A stretch of DNA of 64,000 nucleotides from DASRIA01 sp038203635 (GTDB lineage Bacteria; Actinomycetota; Thermoleophilia; Solirubrobacterales; JBBDJG01). A program made the position numbers and the translations under genes. Positions within the stretch are counted from its first letter, which is position 1. The number at the start of each line of letters is the position of its first letter. A model generated the notes under the pieces. The model was not told the origin of the DNA. It saw nothing but the letters and a program-made list of their open reading frames with translations, and made no database searches. Positions 42,758 to 54,904 of the stretch are shown piece after piece. The DNA is taken from the NCBI GenBank assembly GCA_038203635.1, contig JBBRDT010000004.1:1-64000 (forward strand), written 5' to 3'.

Positions 42758-43112
42758 ACGAGCGCCTGAGGAGCTGCGCCGCGAAGAACAGCAACAGGCA
42801 GGCGAACCCGACCTCGAGGGACCGCTCGGAGACGTTGTTTGCGATCACCGTGCCGGCGACCACGCCAAGTGGGGAGAGCGCGCCGATCACGCCCGCGTCC
42901 TTCAGGCGCACATTGCCGTACCCGTACTGGCGCCAGGTGCCGACGAGCGCGACCAGCACGATGGACACGAGCGATGTTGCCTCCGCCTCGAGCTGCGACT
43001 GGCCCATGAAGATGGACAGGGCGGGGACGAACAGGATCCCCCCGCCGACGCCGACGAGGCCGCCGACCGCACCGGCGAAGAGCCCGAGCAGGATGGCGGC
43101 GAGCTCGCTCAA
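42726..43112 (-). CDS. TSUP (TauE/SafE) half-size membrane permease, C-terminal half equivalent
   Basis: A 128-residue protein starting at TTG 43112, which overlaps the stop of the partner gene (TTGA). It has about four hydrophobic segments, and GGLVGVGGGILFVPAL is the TSUP signature, one copy. Full-size TSUP permeases are about 250 residues with two such halves; here the halves are two genes. They likely assemble as a heterodimer exporting or importing sulfite, sulfonates or similar anions. Seeing each half complete argues for a real split rather than decay. Confidence 0.85.
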   Translation of the reverse strand: MSELAAILLGLFAGAVGGLVGVGGGILFVPALSIFMGQSQLEAEATSLVSIVLVALVGTWRQYGYGNVRLKDAGVIGALSPLGVVAGTVIANNVSERSLEVGFACLLLFFAAQLLRRSFREPAADEKP

Positions 43113-43492
43113 CCGATCAGCAGCTTGATTGCGACGCCAACGAGCAGCGCTGCGAACAGCAGCGACACGGCCCGGCCCGACAGGCGTTGCTGCAGGGCGG
43201 TGCCGGCAACCACCCCCGCGATGGCGGGAGCGCCGACCAGGAATCCCTTGCCGAGGTCGACGTTGCCGTATGCGCCGTGGGCAATCGCCGCGAACAGCCC
43301 GATCAGTACGATCGCGGCGAGCGACGTGCCGGTGGCGACGTGCTCGGAGTACCCGAACCACAGCACGAGCATCGGCACGATCACGGTGCCGCCGCCAACC
43401 CCGAACAGCCCGCTGAACGTCCCCGCCACGGTGGCGACGAAAGCAAGCTTCAGGAGGCGCGGCCCGGACTCGCTCGGGGATGGCCCGGACAT
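43109..43492 (-). CDS. TSUP (TauE/SafE) half-size membrane permease, N-terminal half equivalent
   Basis: A 127-residue protein starting MSGPSPSESGPRLLKLAFVATVAG. Four hydrophobic segments and the signature SGLFGVGGGTVIVPMLVLWF correspond to the first half of TauE/SafE permeases; LAFVATVAGTFSGLFGVGGG is the usual start. It is translated just before the second half (TTGA overlap). Anions containing sulfur are typical substrates of the family; with a sulfation locus 12 kb away a role in sulfur traffic is possible but unproven. Divergent from otsB, only 21 bp between starts. Confidence 0.85.
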   Translation of the reverse strand: MSGPSPSESGPRLLKLAFVATVAGTFSGLFGVGGGTVIVPMLVLWFGYSEHVATGTSLAAIVLIGLFAAIAHGAYGNVDLGKGFLVGAPAIAGVVAGTALQQRLSGRAVSLLFAALLVGVAIKLLIG

Positions 43493-43513
43493 GGTCCGGG
43501 ATACTAGAGCCGC

Positions 43514-44326
43514 ATGACGCCGCTTCCCGGCACGGCCACGGCCGAGCGCCTGCTCGCTCCTCTCCGCGAACGACCGCAGCGCTCAGCCATCCTCTGCGAC
43601 ATCGACGGCACCCTCGCGCCGATCGTGGAGCGCCCCGAGCTCGCGACCGTGCCACCCCGCGCAAGACACCTGCTGGAGCAGCTGTCGACCCGTTACGGGC
43701 TCGTCGCCTGCGTGTCGGGCCGCCGCGCGACGGTCGCGCGGCAGATGGTCGGCATCGATGGGCTCCTCTACGTCGGCAACCACGGGCTCGAGCGGCTGGA
43801 GCCCGGTTCCGAGGTGGCCGTGCTCAACCCGGAGATCCAGCCGCTCGCCGAGCGCGTCCGCCGGTTCGCGGCCGAGCGCTTCACTCCGGAGTTGGAGCGG
43901 CTCGGGATCACACTCGAGGACAAGGACGCGATCTGGACCTTCCACTACCGGCGCGCCGGCGACGAGGATGCGGCCCGCGCGGCGCTGGAGGGCGTGGCGC
44001 AGGGTGCGCACGCCGCCGGGCTTGACCCGCACCACGGACGGAAGGTCCTCGAGATCAGGCCCACCGCAGCCGTGGACAAGGGCACGGCCGTGGCGGGAGT
44101 GCTCGAGGGCCGGGAACTCTCCCGGGCTCTGTTCGGCGGAGACGACACCACCGACGTGGACGCTTTCCGGCGGCTGCGAGAGCTGGCCGGCGAAGGTGCA
44201 CTCGAGGGTGTGGTGTGCGTGGGCGTCGCGTCGGCCGAGACCCCGGCGGCGGTCGTCGAAGAGGCGGACCTGGTCGTCGAGGGCACGGAGGGCTTCCTGC
44301 GGATCCTCGAGAGCCTGGCCGCCTGA
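43514..44326 (+). CDS. otsB: trehalose-6-phosphate phosphatase
   Basis: A 270-residue HAD-superfamily enzyme. ILCDIDGTLAPIVERPELA carries the nucleophile Asp29 and the acid Asp31; VACVSGRRATVARQMV, LYVGNHGLERL, and FGGDDTTDVDAFRRL (metal-binding acidic loop) are all typical of OtsB. It dephosphorylates trehalose 6-phosphate to trehalose, an osmolyte and stress protectant. The synthase OtsA is not in the window. Divergent from the split TSUP pair and 13 bp upstream of a small membrane-protein gene. Confidence 0.92.
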   Translation: MTPLPGTATAERLLAPLRERPQRSAILCDIDGTLAPIVERPELATVPPRARHLLEQLSTRYGLVACVSGRRATVARQMVGIDGLLYVGNHGLERLEPGSEVAVLNPEIQPLAERVRRFAAERFTPELERLGITLEDKDAIWTFHYRRAGDEDAARAALEGVAQGAHAAGLDPHHGRKVLEIRPTAAVDKGTAVAGVLEGRELSRALFGGDDTTDVDAFRRLRELAGEGALEGVVCVGVASAETPAAVVEEADLVVEGTEGFLRILESLAA

Positions 44327-44339
44327 GGGGCAGAGGCGC

Positions 44340-44864
44340 TTGCTCTACACCGACTTCCTCAAGTCGACCGTGCTGCTCGCCGCCGCTGAGGGAACGGCGC
44401 TCGCGGTGGTCGCCATCGCCGTGGCCGCCGCCCAGGACGACACCCCGACGATCATCTTCGCCGTCTCGTGGTGGGTCGTTGCCGTCGTCTTCGGTGCGTG
44501 GCTGGGACGTCGCCCGCAGACGACGAGAGCAATCGGCCGGCTGCTGGCCTCTGCACGCACGTCGAACACGCTCCCCGACATCAGGCCGGGATCGGTGCTG
44601 CTGAACCGGCTCTGGCTCCTGGCTGTGTCCGCCGTGGTGGCCGCCGGCCTGTCGTGGCTGTTTCCCCAGTTCTCCGCGGTGGTTGCCGGCGGTGCGTTCC
44701 TGGTCGCGCTCGCATGGCGCAAGCAGGAGCCGGCGGTGACCGCGATCGAAGAGCGCGACGGCGTGCGCTTCTACGTTGTCCCGACCTCGCCGTTCGGCGC
44801 GATCGAGCTGACGCGGACCCCGGGACTGAGGCGCGTCGACACCGTCAACGGCGCCGGCTTGTAG
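44340..44864 (+). CDS. small integral membrane protein of unknown function
   Basis: A 174-residue protein with TTG start; GGGGCAGAGG lies upstream at a good distance. Four hydrophobic segments are visible (about 9-33, 38-54, 92-112, 115-130) with the loop GRRPQTTRAIGRLLASARTS between the second and third on one side of the membrane. The last 40 residues (VRFYVVPTSPFGAIELTRTPG) are soluble. No family recognised. It probably shares a transcript with otsB and overlaps the 3' end of the convergent polX gene by 20 bp. Confidence 0.7.
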   Translation: MLYTDFLKSTVLLAAAEGTALAVVAIAVAAAQDDTPTIIFAVSWWVVAVVFGAWLGRRPQTTRAIGRLLASARTSNTLPDIRPGSVLLNRLWLLAVSAVVAAGLSWLFPQFSAVVAGGAFLVALAWRKQEPAVTAIEERDGVRFYVVPTSPFGAIELTRTPGLRRVDTVNGAGL

Positions 44865-46599
44865 CCGCCTTCTTGCGACCGCGCTTGCGCAGCTTGTCGA
44901 GCTGCGGCCAGGTGCGCGTGTTCGCGACGTGTTCCTTGGTGAGCCAGGCCCGGCGCGCGGTCGCGACGCCGTAACGGACCACGCTCAGCGTGCGCCTGCT
45001 GTGCGCGTCGGAGTCGATCACGATCAACACGCCTGCCTCCGCGGCGAGCCGGGCGTGCACGTCGTTCAGGTCGCGCCGGTCGGGATTTGCGTTGATCTCG
45101 AGGAACGTCCCGGTCTCGGCGGCGTGGGCGATCAGCTGCTCGACGTCGACCGCATACGGCTCCCGCCGCAGGATCTTGCGGCCCGTCGGGTGGCCGATGA
45201 CGTCCACCAGCGGATGGTCCATCGCGGCCATCATGCGCTTCGTCATCTTCTCCTCGCCCATGCGAAAAGACGTATGGGTGGAGGCCACGACCCAGTCCAG
45301 CTCCTCGAGCACCTCGTCCGCATAGTCGAGTGACCCGTCGGTGTTGATGTTCACCTCGGTTCCCGCGAGCACGGTGAACCCGTCGAGCTCCTCGTTCAAT
45401 TGCCGCGCGCGCTCGACCTGCCGTAACAGCTCGTCCGCCTGCACGTCGTTGCCGAACCCGTGCGAGGCGGAGTGGTCCGTGACAGCGAGGTACTTGTAGC
45501 CGCGCTTCTGCGCAGCCCTGGCCATGTCCGGGAGCGAGCTGCGCCCATCCGACAGCGTGGTGTGCGAATGCAGGTCCCCCTTGAGGTCGGCCTCGGTTAC
45601 GAGCTTCGGCAACTCCCCGGCGATCGCTGCCTGCAGCTCGCCTCGTCCCTCGCGCAGCTCAGGCTCGATGCACGGAAGGCCGAGCACCTCGTAGACGCCC
45701 TCTTCCGTTGGGCAGCGGTGCACCTTGCCCGACTCGTCCTCCTCGATCCCGTACTCGCTCACGTGCATACCGCGGCGCACGGCGTACTCACGTAGCGCGA
45801 CGTTGTGCTGCTTGGAACCCGTCAGGTGCTGGAGCACGTTGCCGAACTGGTCCGGCTCGACGACCCGGAAGTCGATCCGTAGACCGTTGTGGGTCGTCCC
45901 CCGCGCTCCCGCCTCGCCGCCCGAGCCGACCTCGCTCAAAAGCTCCATCTCGGTGAATGCGCGCGTCAGCTCGGCCGGGTCGTGTGAGGTCGCGATCACG
46001 TCGAGGTCCTTGCACGTGTCGGTCATCCGCCGGGCGCTGCCGGCGATCTCGACCCGGTCTGCGGCGGGGTGCTTGCGCAGGTGGTCGACGATCTGCTCGC
46101 CGATCGCCAGCACGGCTGACAGCAGGACCCGCTGAGCGGGGCCCTCCTCGACGTGCCTCGAGAGCGCCTTGGCGATGTTCTGCTCGGCCTTTGGCCCGAG
46201 TCCGGCGATCTGGCGCAGGCGCTCGTTCTCAGCGGCCTCCTTCAAGTCCTCGAGTGTCGAGATGCCGAGCTCGTCGTAGATCTTGCGAGCCGTCTTGGCC
46301 CCCAGGCCCGGCAGCTGGGTGAACCGCACGAGCTCACCGGGAAACTTCGCGCGCAGCTTCTCAGCCGCGGGGATGTCGCCCGTCTCGACCAGCGCGCGGA
46401 TCTTCTCCTGGAGCGTCTTGCCGACGTTGCGGACCTCAGTGGCCCGGTCCTCCAGCGCCAGCTGGGCGACCGAGACCGGGGAGTTGCGGATCGAATTGGC
46501 CGCCTCCCGGTAGGCGACCACGCGATAGATCACCGCCCCGTCGAGCTCGTACAGGTCCGCCAACTCGTCCATGGCCGCGGCGATCTCGGCGTTCTTCAT
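44845..46599 (-). CDS. polX: family X DNA polymerase / PHP-domain protein
   Basis: A 584-residue protein; ATG 46599 gives MKNAEIAAAMDELADLYEL, the normal family start. Order of domains: helical 8-kDa-like region with helix-hairpin-helix LPGLGAKTARKIYDELG and IAGLGPKAEQNIAKAL (about 85-160), nucleotidyltransferase palm with AGSARRMTDTCKDLDVIAT (about 190-320), then C-terminal PHP exonuclease domain GDLHSHTTLSDGRSSL ... VTDHSASHG ... INANPDRRD ... IDSDAH (about 350-565). The metal-binding histidines and aspartates of PHP are all present. It acts in gap filling and base-excision repair. The end is basic (RKRGRKKAATSRRR). Confidence 0.93.
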   Translation of the reverse strand: MKNAEIAAAMDELADLYELDGAVIYRVVAYREAANSIRNSPVSVAQLALEDRATEVRNVGKTLQEKIRALVETGDIPAAEKLRAKFPGELVRFTQLPGLGAKTARKIYDELGISTLEDLKEAAENERLRQIAGLGPKAEQNIAKALSRHVEEGPAQRVLLSAVLAIGEQIVDHLRKHPAADRVEIAGSARRMTDTCKDLDVIATSHDPAELTRAFTEMELLSEVGSGGEAGARGTTHNGLRIDFRVVEPDQFGNVLQHLTGSKQHNVALREYAVRRGMHVSEYGIEEDESGKVHRCPTEEGVYEVLGLPCIEPELREGRGELQAAIAGELPKLVTEADLKGDLHSHTTLSDGRSSLPDMARAAQKRGYKYLAVTDHSASHGFGNDVQADELLRQVERARQLNEELDGFTVLAGTEVNINTDGSLDYADEVLEELDWVVASTHTSFRMGEEKMTKRMMAAMDHPLVDVIGHPTGRKILRREPYAVDVEQLIAHAAETGTFLEINANPDRRDLNDVHARLAAEAGVLIVIDSDAHSRRTLSVVRYGVATARRAWLTKEHVANTRTWPQLDKLRKRGRKKAATSRRR

Positions 46600-46633
46600 C
46601 GCAGACACGTTAGAGACTGGCGATACTCCCGCG

Positions 46634-47377
46634 ATGCCGCGAGACTGGCCTCCCGGCCCGGTGTGGGTCGTGCTGCCCACCTACAACGAGCGCGAGAACC
46701 TCGAGCCGGTTGTGACCGGCGTGCGTGCGGCGCTCGACGGCGTGGCTCCGGATCACAGGGTGCTGATCGTGGATGACTCCTCCCCGGACGGCACGGGCCG
46801 CCTCGCCGAGGAGCTCGCGGCCCGCGATCCCGCGGTGAGCGTCCTGCACCGGCCGCAGAAGGAGGGGCTGGGCCAGGCCTACATAGCGGGGTTCGGAGTC
46901 GCGCTCGCCGAGGGGGCCGCCCTTGTGATCGAAATGGACGCGGACCTCTCGCACGACCCGCGACACCTGCGGATGATGGTGGAGGCGGCGCACAAGGCCG
47001 ACCTCGTGCTCGGCTCGCGGTACGTCCCCGGGGGACAGGTGCGCAACTGGGGCGCGATGCGGCGGCTCGTGAGCCGCGGCGGCTGCTGGTATGCCCGCGT
47101 CGTCCTGGGCGTCGGCGTACGTGACCTGACGGGTGGCTTCAAGTGCTTCCGGCGGGAGGTCCTGGAGGCGCTCGACCTAACTCACATCAGGTCGCAGGGC
47201 TATGCCTTCCAGGTGGAGCTGACCTACAGGGCGATCCAGCGCGGGTTCCGCGTCATGGAGATCCCGATCGTGTTCACCGACAGGACCGTCGGCCAGAGCA
47301 AGATGTCTCGCCGGATCGTGCTCGAGGCTATGTGGATGGTGCCGATACTGAGGGCGGGCCGCAGGCACTATACGTAA
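46634..47377 (+). CDS. polyprenol-phosphate mannosyltransferase-like GT2
   Basis: A 247-residue protein; ATG 46634. VWVVLPTYNERENLEPVV, LIVDDSSPDGTGRLAEEL, GLGQAYIAGF, VIEMDADLSHDPRHL (metal-binding DAD), LVLGSRYVPGGQV and GGFKCFRREVLEAL are the motifs of dolichol/polyprenol-phosphate mannose synthases without a membrane domain. It probably charges polyprenyl phosphate with a hexose for use outside the membrane, for example in glycoprotein or lipoglycan assembly. It is divergent from polX, 34 bp between starts; the short leader holds GATACT as a possible -10. Confidence 0.88.
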   Translation: MPRDWPPGPVWVVLPTYNERENLEPVVTGVRAALDGVAPDHRVLIVDDSSPDGTGRLAEELAARDPAVSVLHRPQKEGLGQAYIAGFGVALAEGAALVIEMDADLSHDPRHLRMMVEAAHKADLVLGSRYVPGGQVRNWGAMRRLVSRGGCWYARVVLGVGVRDLTGGFKCFRREVLEALDLTHIRSQGYAFQVELTYRAIQRGFRVMEIPIVFTDRTVGQSKMSRRIVLEAMWMVPILRAGRRHYT

Positions 47378-47428
47378 TGAAGTATTGACTGTCTAGACTT
47401 GTGTGGCAACCGAGCAGAAGGGAGCATC

Positions 47429-47755
47429 GTGGCTGGCCAGATCACCGACGTGACAGATGGCACCTTTGAAGTGGAGGTACTGGAAGCAGAGGGCGCAGTA
47501 CTGGTGGACTTCTGGGCGCCCTGGTGCGGCCCGTGCCGAGTCGTCTCCCCCGTTCTGGAGGAGATCCACAACGAGCGCGAGGACCTGCGGGTGGTCAAGC
47601 TGAACGTCGACGAGAACCAGCAGACGGCGGTGAAGTACGAGGTGCTCTCGATCCCCACGATGATCCTGTTCAAGGAGGGGGCGATGGTGAAGAAGCTGAT
47701 CGGGGCGCAGCCGAAGGCGCGCATCGAGGCCGAGCTGGAGCTTGAGCCTGCTTAG
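47429..47755 (+). CDS. trxA: thioredoxin
   Basis: A 108-residue protein from GTG 47429 with AGGGAG four bases upstream. FWAPWCGPC holds the redox-active pair Cys33/Cys36, followed by the conserved DENQQTAVKYEVLSIPTMILF with the cis-proline. It reduces protein disulfides in the cytosol using thioredoxin reductase, and also supplies electrons to PAPS or APS reductases in many bacteria. TAGACT at 47394-47399 fits an actinobacterial -10 box. Monocistronic by appearance. Confidence 0.95.
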   Translation: MAGQITDVTDGTFEVEVLEAEGAVLVDFWAPWCGPCRVVSPVLEEIHNEREDLRVVKLNVDENQQTAVKYEVLSIPTMILFKEGAMVKKLIGAQPKARIEAELELEPA

Positions 47756-47812
47756 TTTTCCTGCGTAGCTGCGTAACTGCATAACTGCGGCTGGAGCGGG
47801 CATTCTGTAGAC

Positions 47813-48044
47813 ATGCCGGAGGCGCAGCGAGCACCGGTCGCGTACAAGGCGGTGGTCCTCGTCGCCGTTCGTGGCCGTGCCGATCATCTCGGCTGCGGTG
47901 ATCCTCACGGAGGAGATCTGGGTGCGCGAGATCGAGGCGTCCCACGAGAACCGCGTCACGACCGACATCGTGATCCCGACCAGCGAGGACCTACCGGAGC
48001 GCGGTCCGCCGGAGGAGTTGGCGGCCGAGCGCGAGCGTCTTTAG
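47813..48044 (+). CDS. small single-pass membrane protein gene with apparent frameshift
   Basis: From ATG 47813 the first frame gives MPEAQRAPVAYKAVVLVAV and then becomes nonsense-like arginine-rich text. The +1 frame from about 47868 continues it naturally: FVAVPIISAAVILTEEIWV, EIEASHENRVTTDIVIPTSE and ELAAERERL before TAG 48042-48044. Joined, they form a protein of about 77 residues with one membrane segment. A missing base near 47867-47870 explains this, either a true mutation or a sequence error. Alternatively a 57-residue protein starts at GTG 47871. No family recognised. Confidence 0.45.
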
Positions 48045-48143
48045 CGTCGGCTCCATTCATACGAATCGTTCGGCCTTAGCCTCGAAGAGTTGACCTGGCG
48101 GCGACGATCCGTCACGCAATCGTGGGCACCCTCCGCCCATGGC

Positions 48144-48194
48144 CGAACTTTCGCGATCTGCACCCACCCCTCGGGTGCGAAACGCGAAAGTTCG
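48144..48194. repeat. symmetrical stem-loop downstream of ileS
   Basis: Outer 12-bp arms 48144-48155 and 48183-48194 are perfect complements; a 4x4 internal loop (ATCT/GAAA) leads to an inner 6-bp stem 48160-48165/4873-like positions 48173-48178, with a 7-nt apical loop. It lies 17 bp beyond the ileS stop. It could end ileS transcription, but no T-run follows on the minus strand, so it may instead be a palindromic repeat. Confidence 0.65.
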
Positions 48195-48211
48195 CGTGGT
48201 CGGTCACAGCT

Positions 48212-51364
<3,153 letters not shown>

Positions 51365-51376
51365 TGGCGGGTGATT

Positions 51377-51823
51377 CTAGGCTGCGCGTTCGAGCTTCCG
51401 GCACAGCCGGGCGAGCTCGCGCTTCTCACCGTCGTCCAGGACGGTGAACGTGTCCTGGACCCGGTGGGCGTGGCCGGGGAAGAGGTCCTCCACCAGCGCA
51501 CGGCCGGAATCGGTGAGACTGATCATCAGCGCGCGCCGGTCCCGCGGGTCCGTCTCGCGGCGGATCAGGCGGCGCTGCTCGAGGGTCGAGGTGACCTCGC
51601 TGGCGTTGGCCTTGCTGAGGCCGAGACGCTGGCGGAGCGTCCGCAGGCCGAGGACGCCCCCGGCCGATTCGACCACCACCAGCATCCCGAACGCGGTCGG
51701 AGAGAGCCCGCGGCGCTCCAGCTCGCGGCCGAGCTTGCGCGTGACCCGGGTCTCGGCACGCACGAGCGCATCGAGGGCGCGATGCGCCAGCGGGTCCTGC
51801 AGCAGGGTCGAAAGGTCGCTCAC
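51377..51823 (-). CDS. MarR-family transcriptional regulator
   Basis: About 148 residues if started at GTG 51823 (VSDLSTLLQDPLAHRALDAL); the start is uncertain because no good ribosome site precedes it. The winged-helix domain is clear: LSPTAFGMLVVVESAGGVLGLRTLRQRLGL (helix-turn-helix), SKANASEVTSTLEQRRLIRRET (recognition helix), DPRDRRALMISLTDSGRALV (wing). Such proteins bind palindromes as dimers and respond to small phenolic or oxidising ligands. The gene lies directly before ileS, and a short palindrome sits just upstream (51833-51847). Confidence 0.88.
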   Translation of the reverse strand: MSDLSTLLQDPLAHRALDALVRAETRVTRKLGRELERRGLSPTAFGMLVVVESAGGVLGLRTLRQRLGLSKANASEVTSTLEQRRLIRRETDPRDRRALMISLTDSGRALVEDLFPGHAHRVQDTFTVLDDGEKRELARLCRKLERAA

Positions 51824-51832
51824 CTGGAGGGA

Positions 51833-51847
51833 CGACGCTAGGCGTCG
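51833..51847. promoter_or_regulatory. candidate MarR operator palindrome
   Basis: CGACGC-TAG-GCGTCG, two 6-bp inverted arms around three bases, lies 10 bp upstream of the putative marR start and in the gap shared with the divergent gene at 51975. MarR proteins commonly repress their own gene from such sites. Short palindromes are frequent in GC-rich DNA, so confidence is low. Confidence 0.3.
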
Positions 51848-51974
51848 GTCCGGACGAAAACAGCCAGGTGCGAGCGATTTGGCGATCGACGGTAGAGTTA
51901 GGGCGGTCAGGGGGGCGCTCAGGCGCCGTCGTACAAGTCTCGCGGAGCGATCCGCAGCGGGGTAGGTTGTCTTG

Positions 51975-53510
51975 ATGGGAACGAGATGGTTGCTGTTGGC
52001 GGCTCTCGCCGGGGCAGTGACGGCCGGGACACCCACCGTGGCCCAGGCCTCCTTCCCGGGGACGAACGGGAGGATCGCCTTCGGGCGCGCCGTCGACACG
52101 CCGACCGAGACGCGCTGCATCCACACGGTCATCTTCAACGGCGCGGGCGACACGATCCTGCTCCCCCCGTGCGACCCGGAGGCCGAGAGCAAGCCGCGAT
52201 GGGCCTCCAACGCGGGCCAGATCGCGTACGAGGGGTGGGCCGGACAGCTCGACATCGTCAATGCCGACAGCACCAACCTGCGCGAGTTCGTCTTCGACAG
52301 CGGAGTGGGGACCACCGGCTTTGGCTGGTCTCCCGACAGCGCCCAGATCGCCGTCAGCTGGTTCGATTGCCCCGACGGGGGAACATGTGGATCCCGGATC
52401 GAGAAAATGACTGCCGCGACCGGGAGCTACACCACGATCCTGAACACCACGGACTACGTGTCCGGAATCGACTGGTCGCCCGATGGAACGCTGATCGCGT
52501 TCGCGCGTCAGTTCCAGCTCTACAAGATCAATGCCGATGGGACGGGTCAGGTGGCGATCGCACCGGGCTCGCCGGGAGACAACTACGCGCCCAGCTGGTC
52601 TCCGAACCAGACCAAGATCGCCTTCGTCAGCACCCGTGACGAGAACGAGGAGATCTACGTCATGAACGCGAACGGCACGGGGCAGACCCGGCTGACCGAC
52701 ATGGTGGGGTCCGACACGTCGCCGCGATGGTCTCCGGACGGTACGAAGATCGTCTTCGAGAGCGACCGGGACGGCAATCAGGAGATCTACACGATGAACG
52801 CGGACGGCACGGGCCAGACGAGGGTCACCAACGATCCCGCCGCCGACACGGCACCCGACTGGCAATCCCTGCCGATCAACGGCTACGTGCGGCCCAAGAA
52901 CGCGACCACGGTTCGCGCCTCGCTGGTGCCGGCCTATAACCAGTGCGTCTCTTCAAACCGTCTTCACGGGCCACCGCTCGGATCCGCGTCGTGCAACCCG
53001 CCCGGCCAGGTCTCGAACGAGCTGACGGTCGGCGGTCCCGAGTCCAACGGGAAGCCGGCGAATTTCCAGGGCTTCGTGCGCTACACCGCCTTGCCGGGCA
53101 ATACGGGCACGCCGGCCGACGAGGCGGACGTGCGCATCACCATCCAGCTGTCCGACATCCTCCGGCAGGGGACCCTGACCGACTACAACGGTGAGCTGGC
53201 CGCAAAGACGGTCATACGAATCACGGACAAGTCGAACACTCCGCATCCAAGTGGACCGGGTCCAGGCACCGTGTTCGACCACCCCTTGCGCGCCACGGTC
53301 CCGTGCACACCCACGGCGGACGTCAACGTAGGCGCAACCTGCAACCTGGTCACGACCGCCGACGCAGTCCTGCCCGGCACCGTCACCGAGACCAAGCGGA
53401 CGGTCTGGGGAATGGCCTCCGTGCAGGTCGAAGACGGGGGGGCGGACAGCGACGCCGATACCTTCGGCGACAACGTCGTCTTCCTGACGCAGGGAGTCTT
53501 CGTCCCCTGA
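51975..53510 (+). CDS. secreted TolB-like beta-propeller with C-terminal domain shared with 37765
   Basis: A 511-residue protein; signal peptide MGTRWLLLAALAGAVTAGTPTVAQA. Residues about 30-300 are PD40/TolB-type blades (FGWSPDSAQIAVSW, DWSPDGTLIAFA, EEIYVMNANGTGQTRLTD, RWSPDGTKIVFESDRDGNQE). Residues about 305-511 match the mature protein encoded at 37765: ASLVPAYNQC, TVIRITDKSN, TVFDHPLRATVPC, VFLTQGVFVP. Propellers of this kind usually bind proteins or glycans outside the cell. Start ATG 51975, with TTG 51972 just before it. Divergent from marR; convergent with fumC, 10 bp between stops. Confidence 0.87.
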   Translation: MGTRWLLLAALAGAVTAGTPTVAQASFPGTNGRIAFGRAVDTPTETRCIHTVIFNGAGDTILLPPCDPEAESKPRWASNAGQIAYEGWAGQLDIVNADSTNLREFVFDSGVGTTGFGWSPDSAQIAVSWFDCPDGGTCGSRIEKMTAATGSYTTILNTTDYVSGIDWSPDGTLIAFARQFQLYKINADGTGQVAIAPGSPGDNYAPSWSPNQTKIAFVSTRDENEEIYVMNANGTGQTRLTDMVGSDTSPRWSPDGTKIVFESDRDGNQEIYTMNADGTGQTRVTNDPAADTAPDWQSLPINGYVRPKNATTVRASLVPAYNQCVSSNRLHGPPLGSASCNPPGQVSNELTVGGPESNGKPANFQGFVRYTALPGNTGTPADEADVRITIQLSDILRQGTLTDYNGELAAKTVIRITDKSNTPHPSGPGPGTVFDHPLRATVPCTPTADVNVGATCNLVTTADAVLPGTVTETKRTVWGMASVQVEDGGADSDADTFGDNVVFLTQGVFVP

Positions 53511-53520
53511 CGGGGACGCG

Positions 53521-54843
<1,323 letters not shown>

Positions 54844-54904
54844 GCCTTCCTCCTGTCGCGGGGTCAGTCCTTACAGCCTATTGGGCTGCTCGTGCCGAGC
54901 CGGG

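Noticed and set aside
51365..51376. T-box leader upstream of ileS
   Set aside because: Only 12 bp separate the MarR stop from the ileS start, too short for a T-box, and no tRNA-binding bulge sequence was seen upstream.
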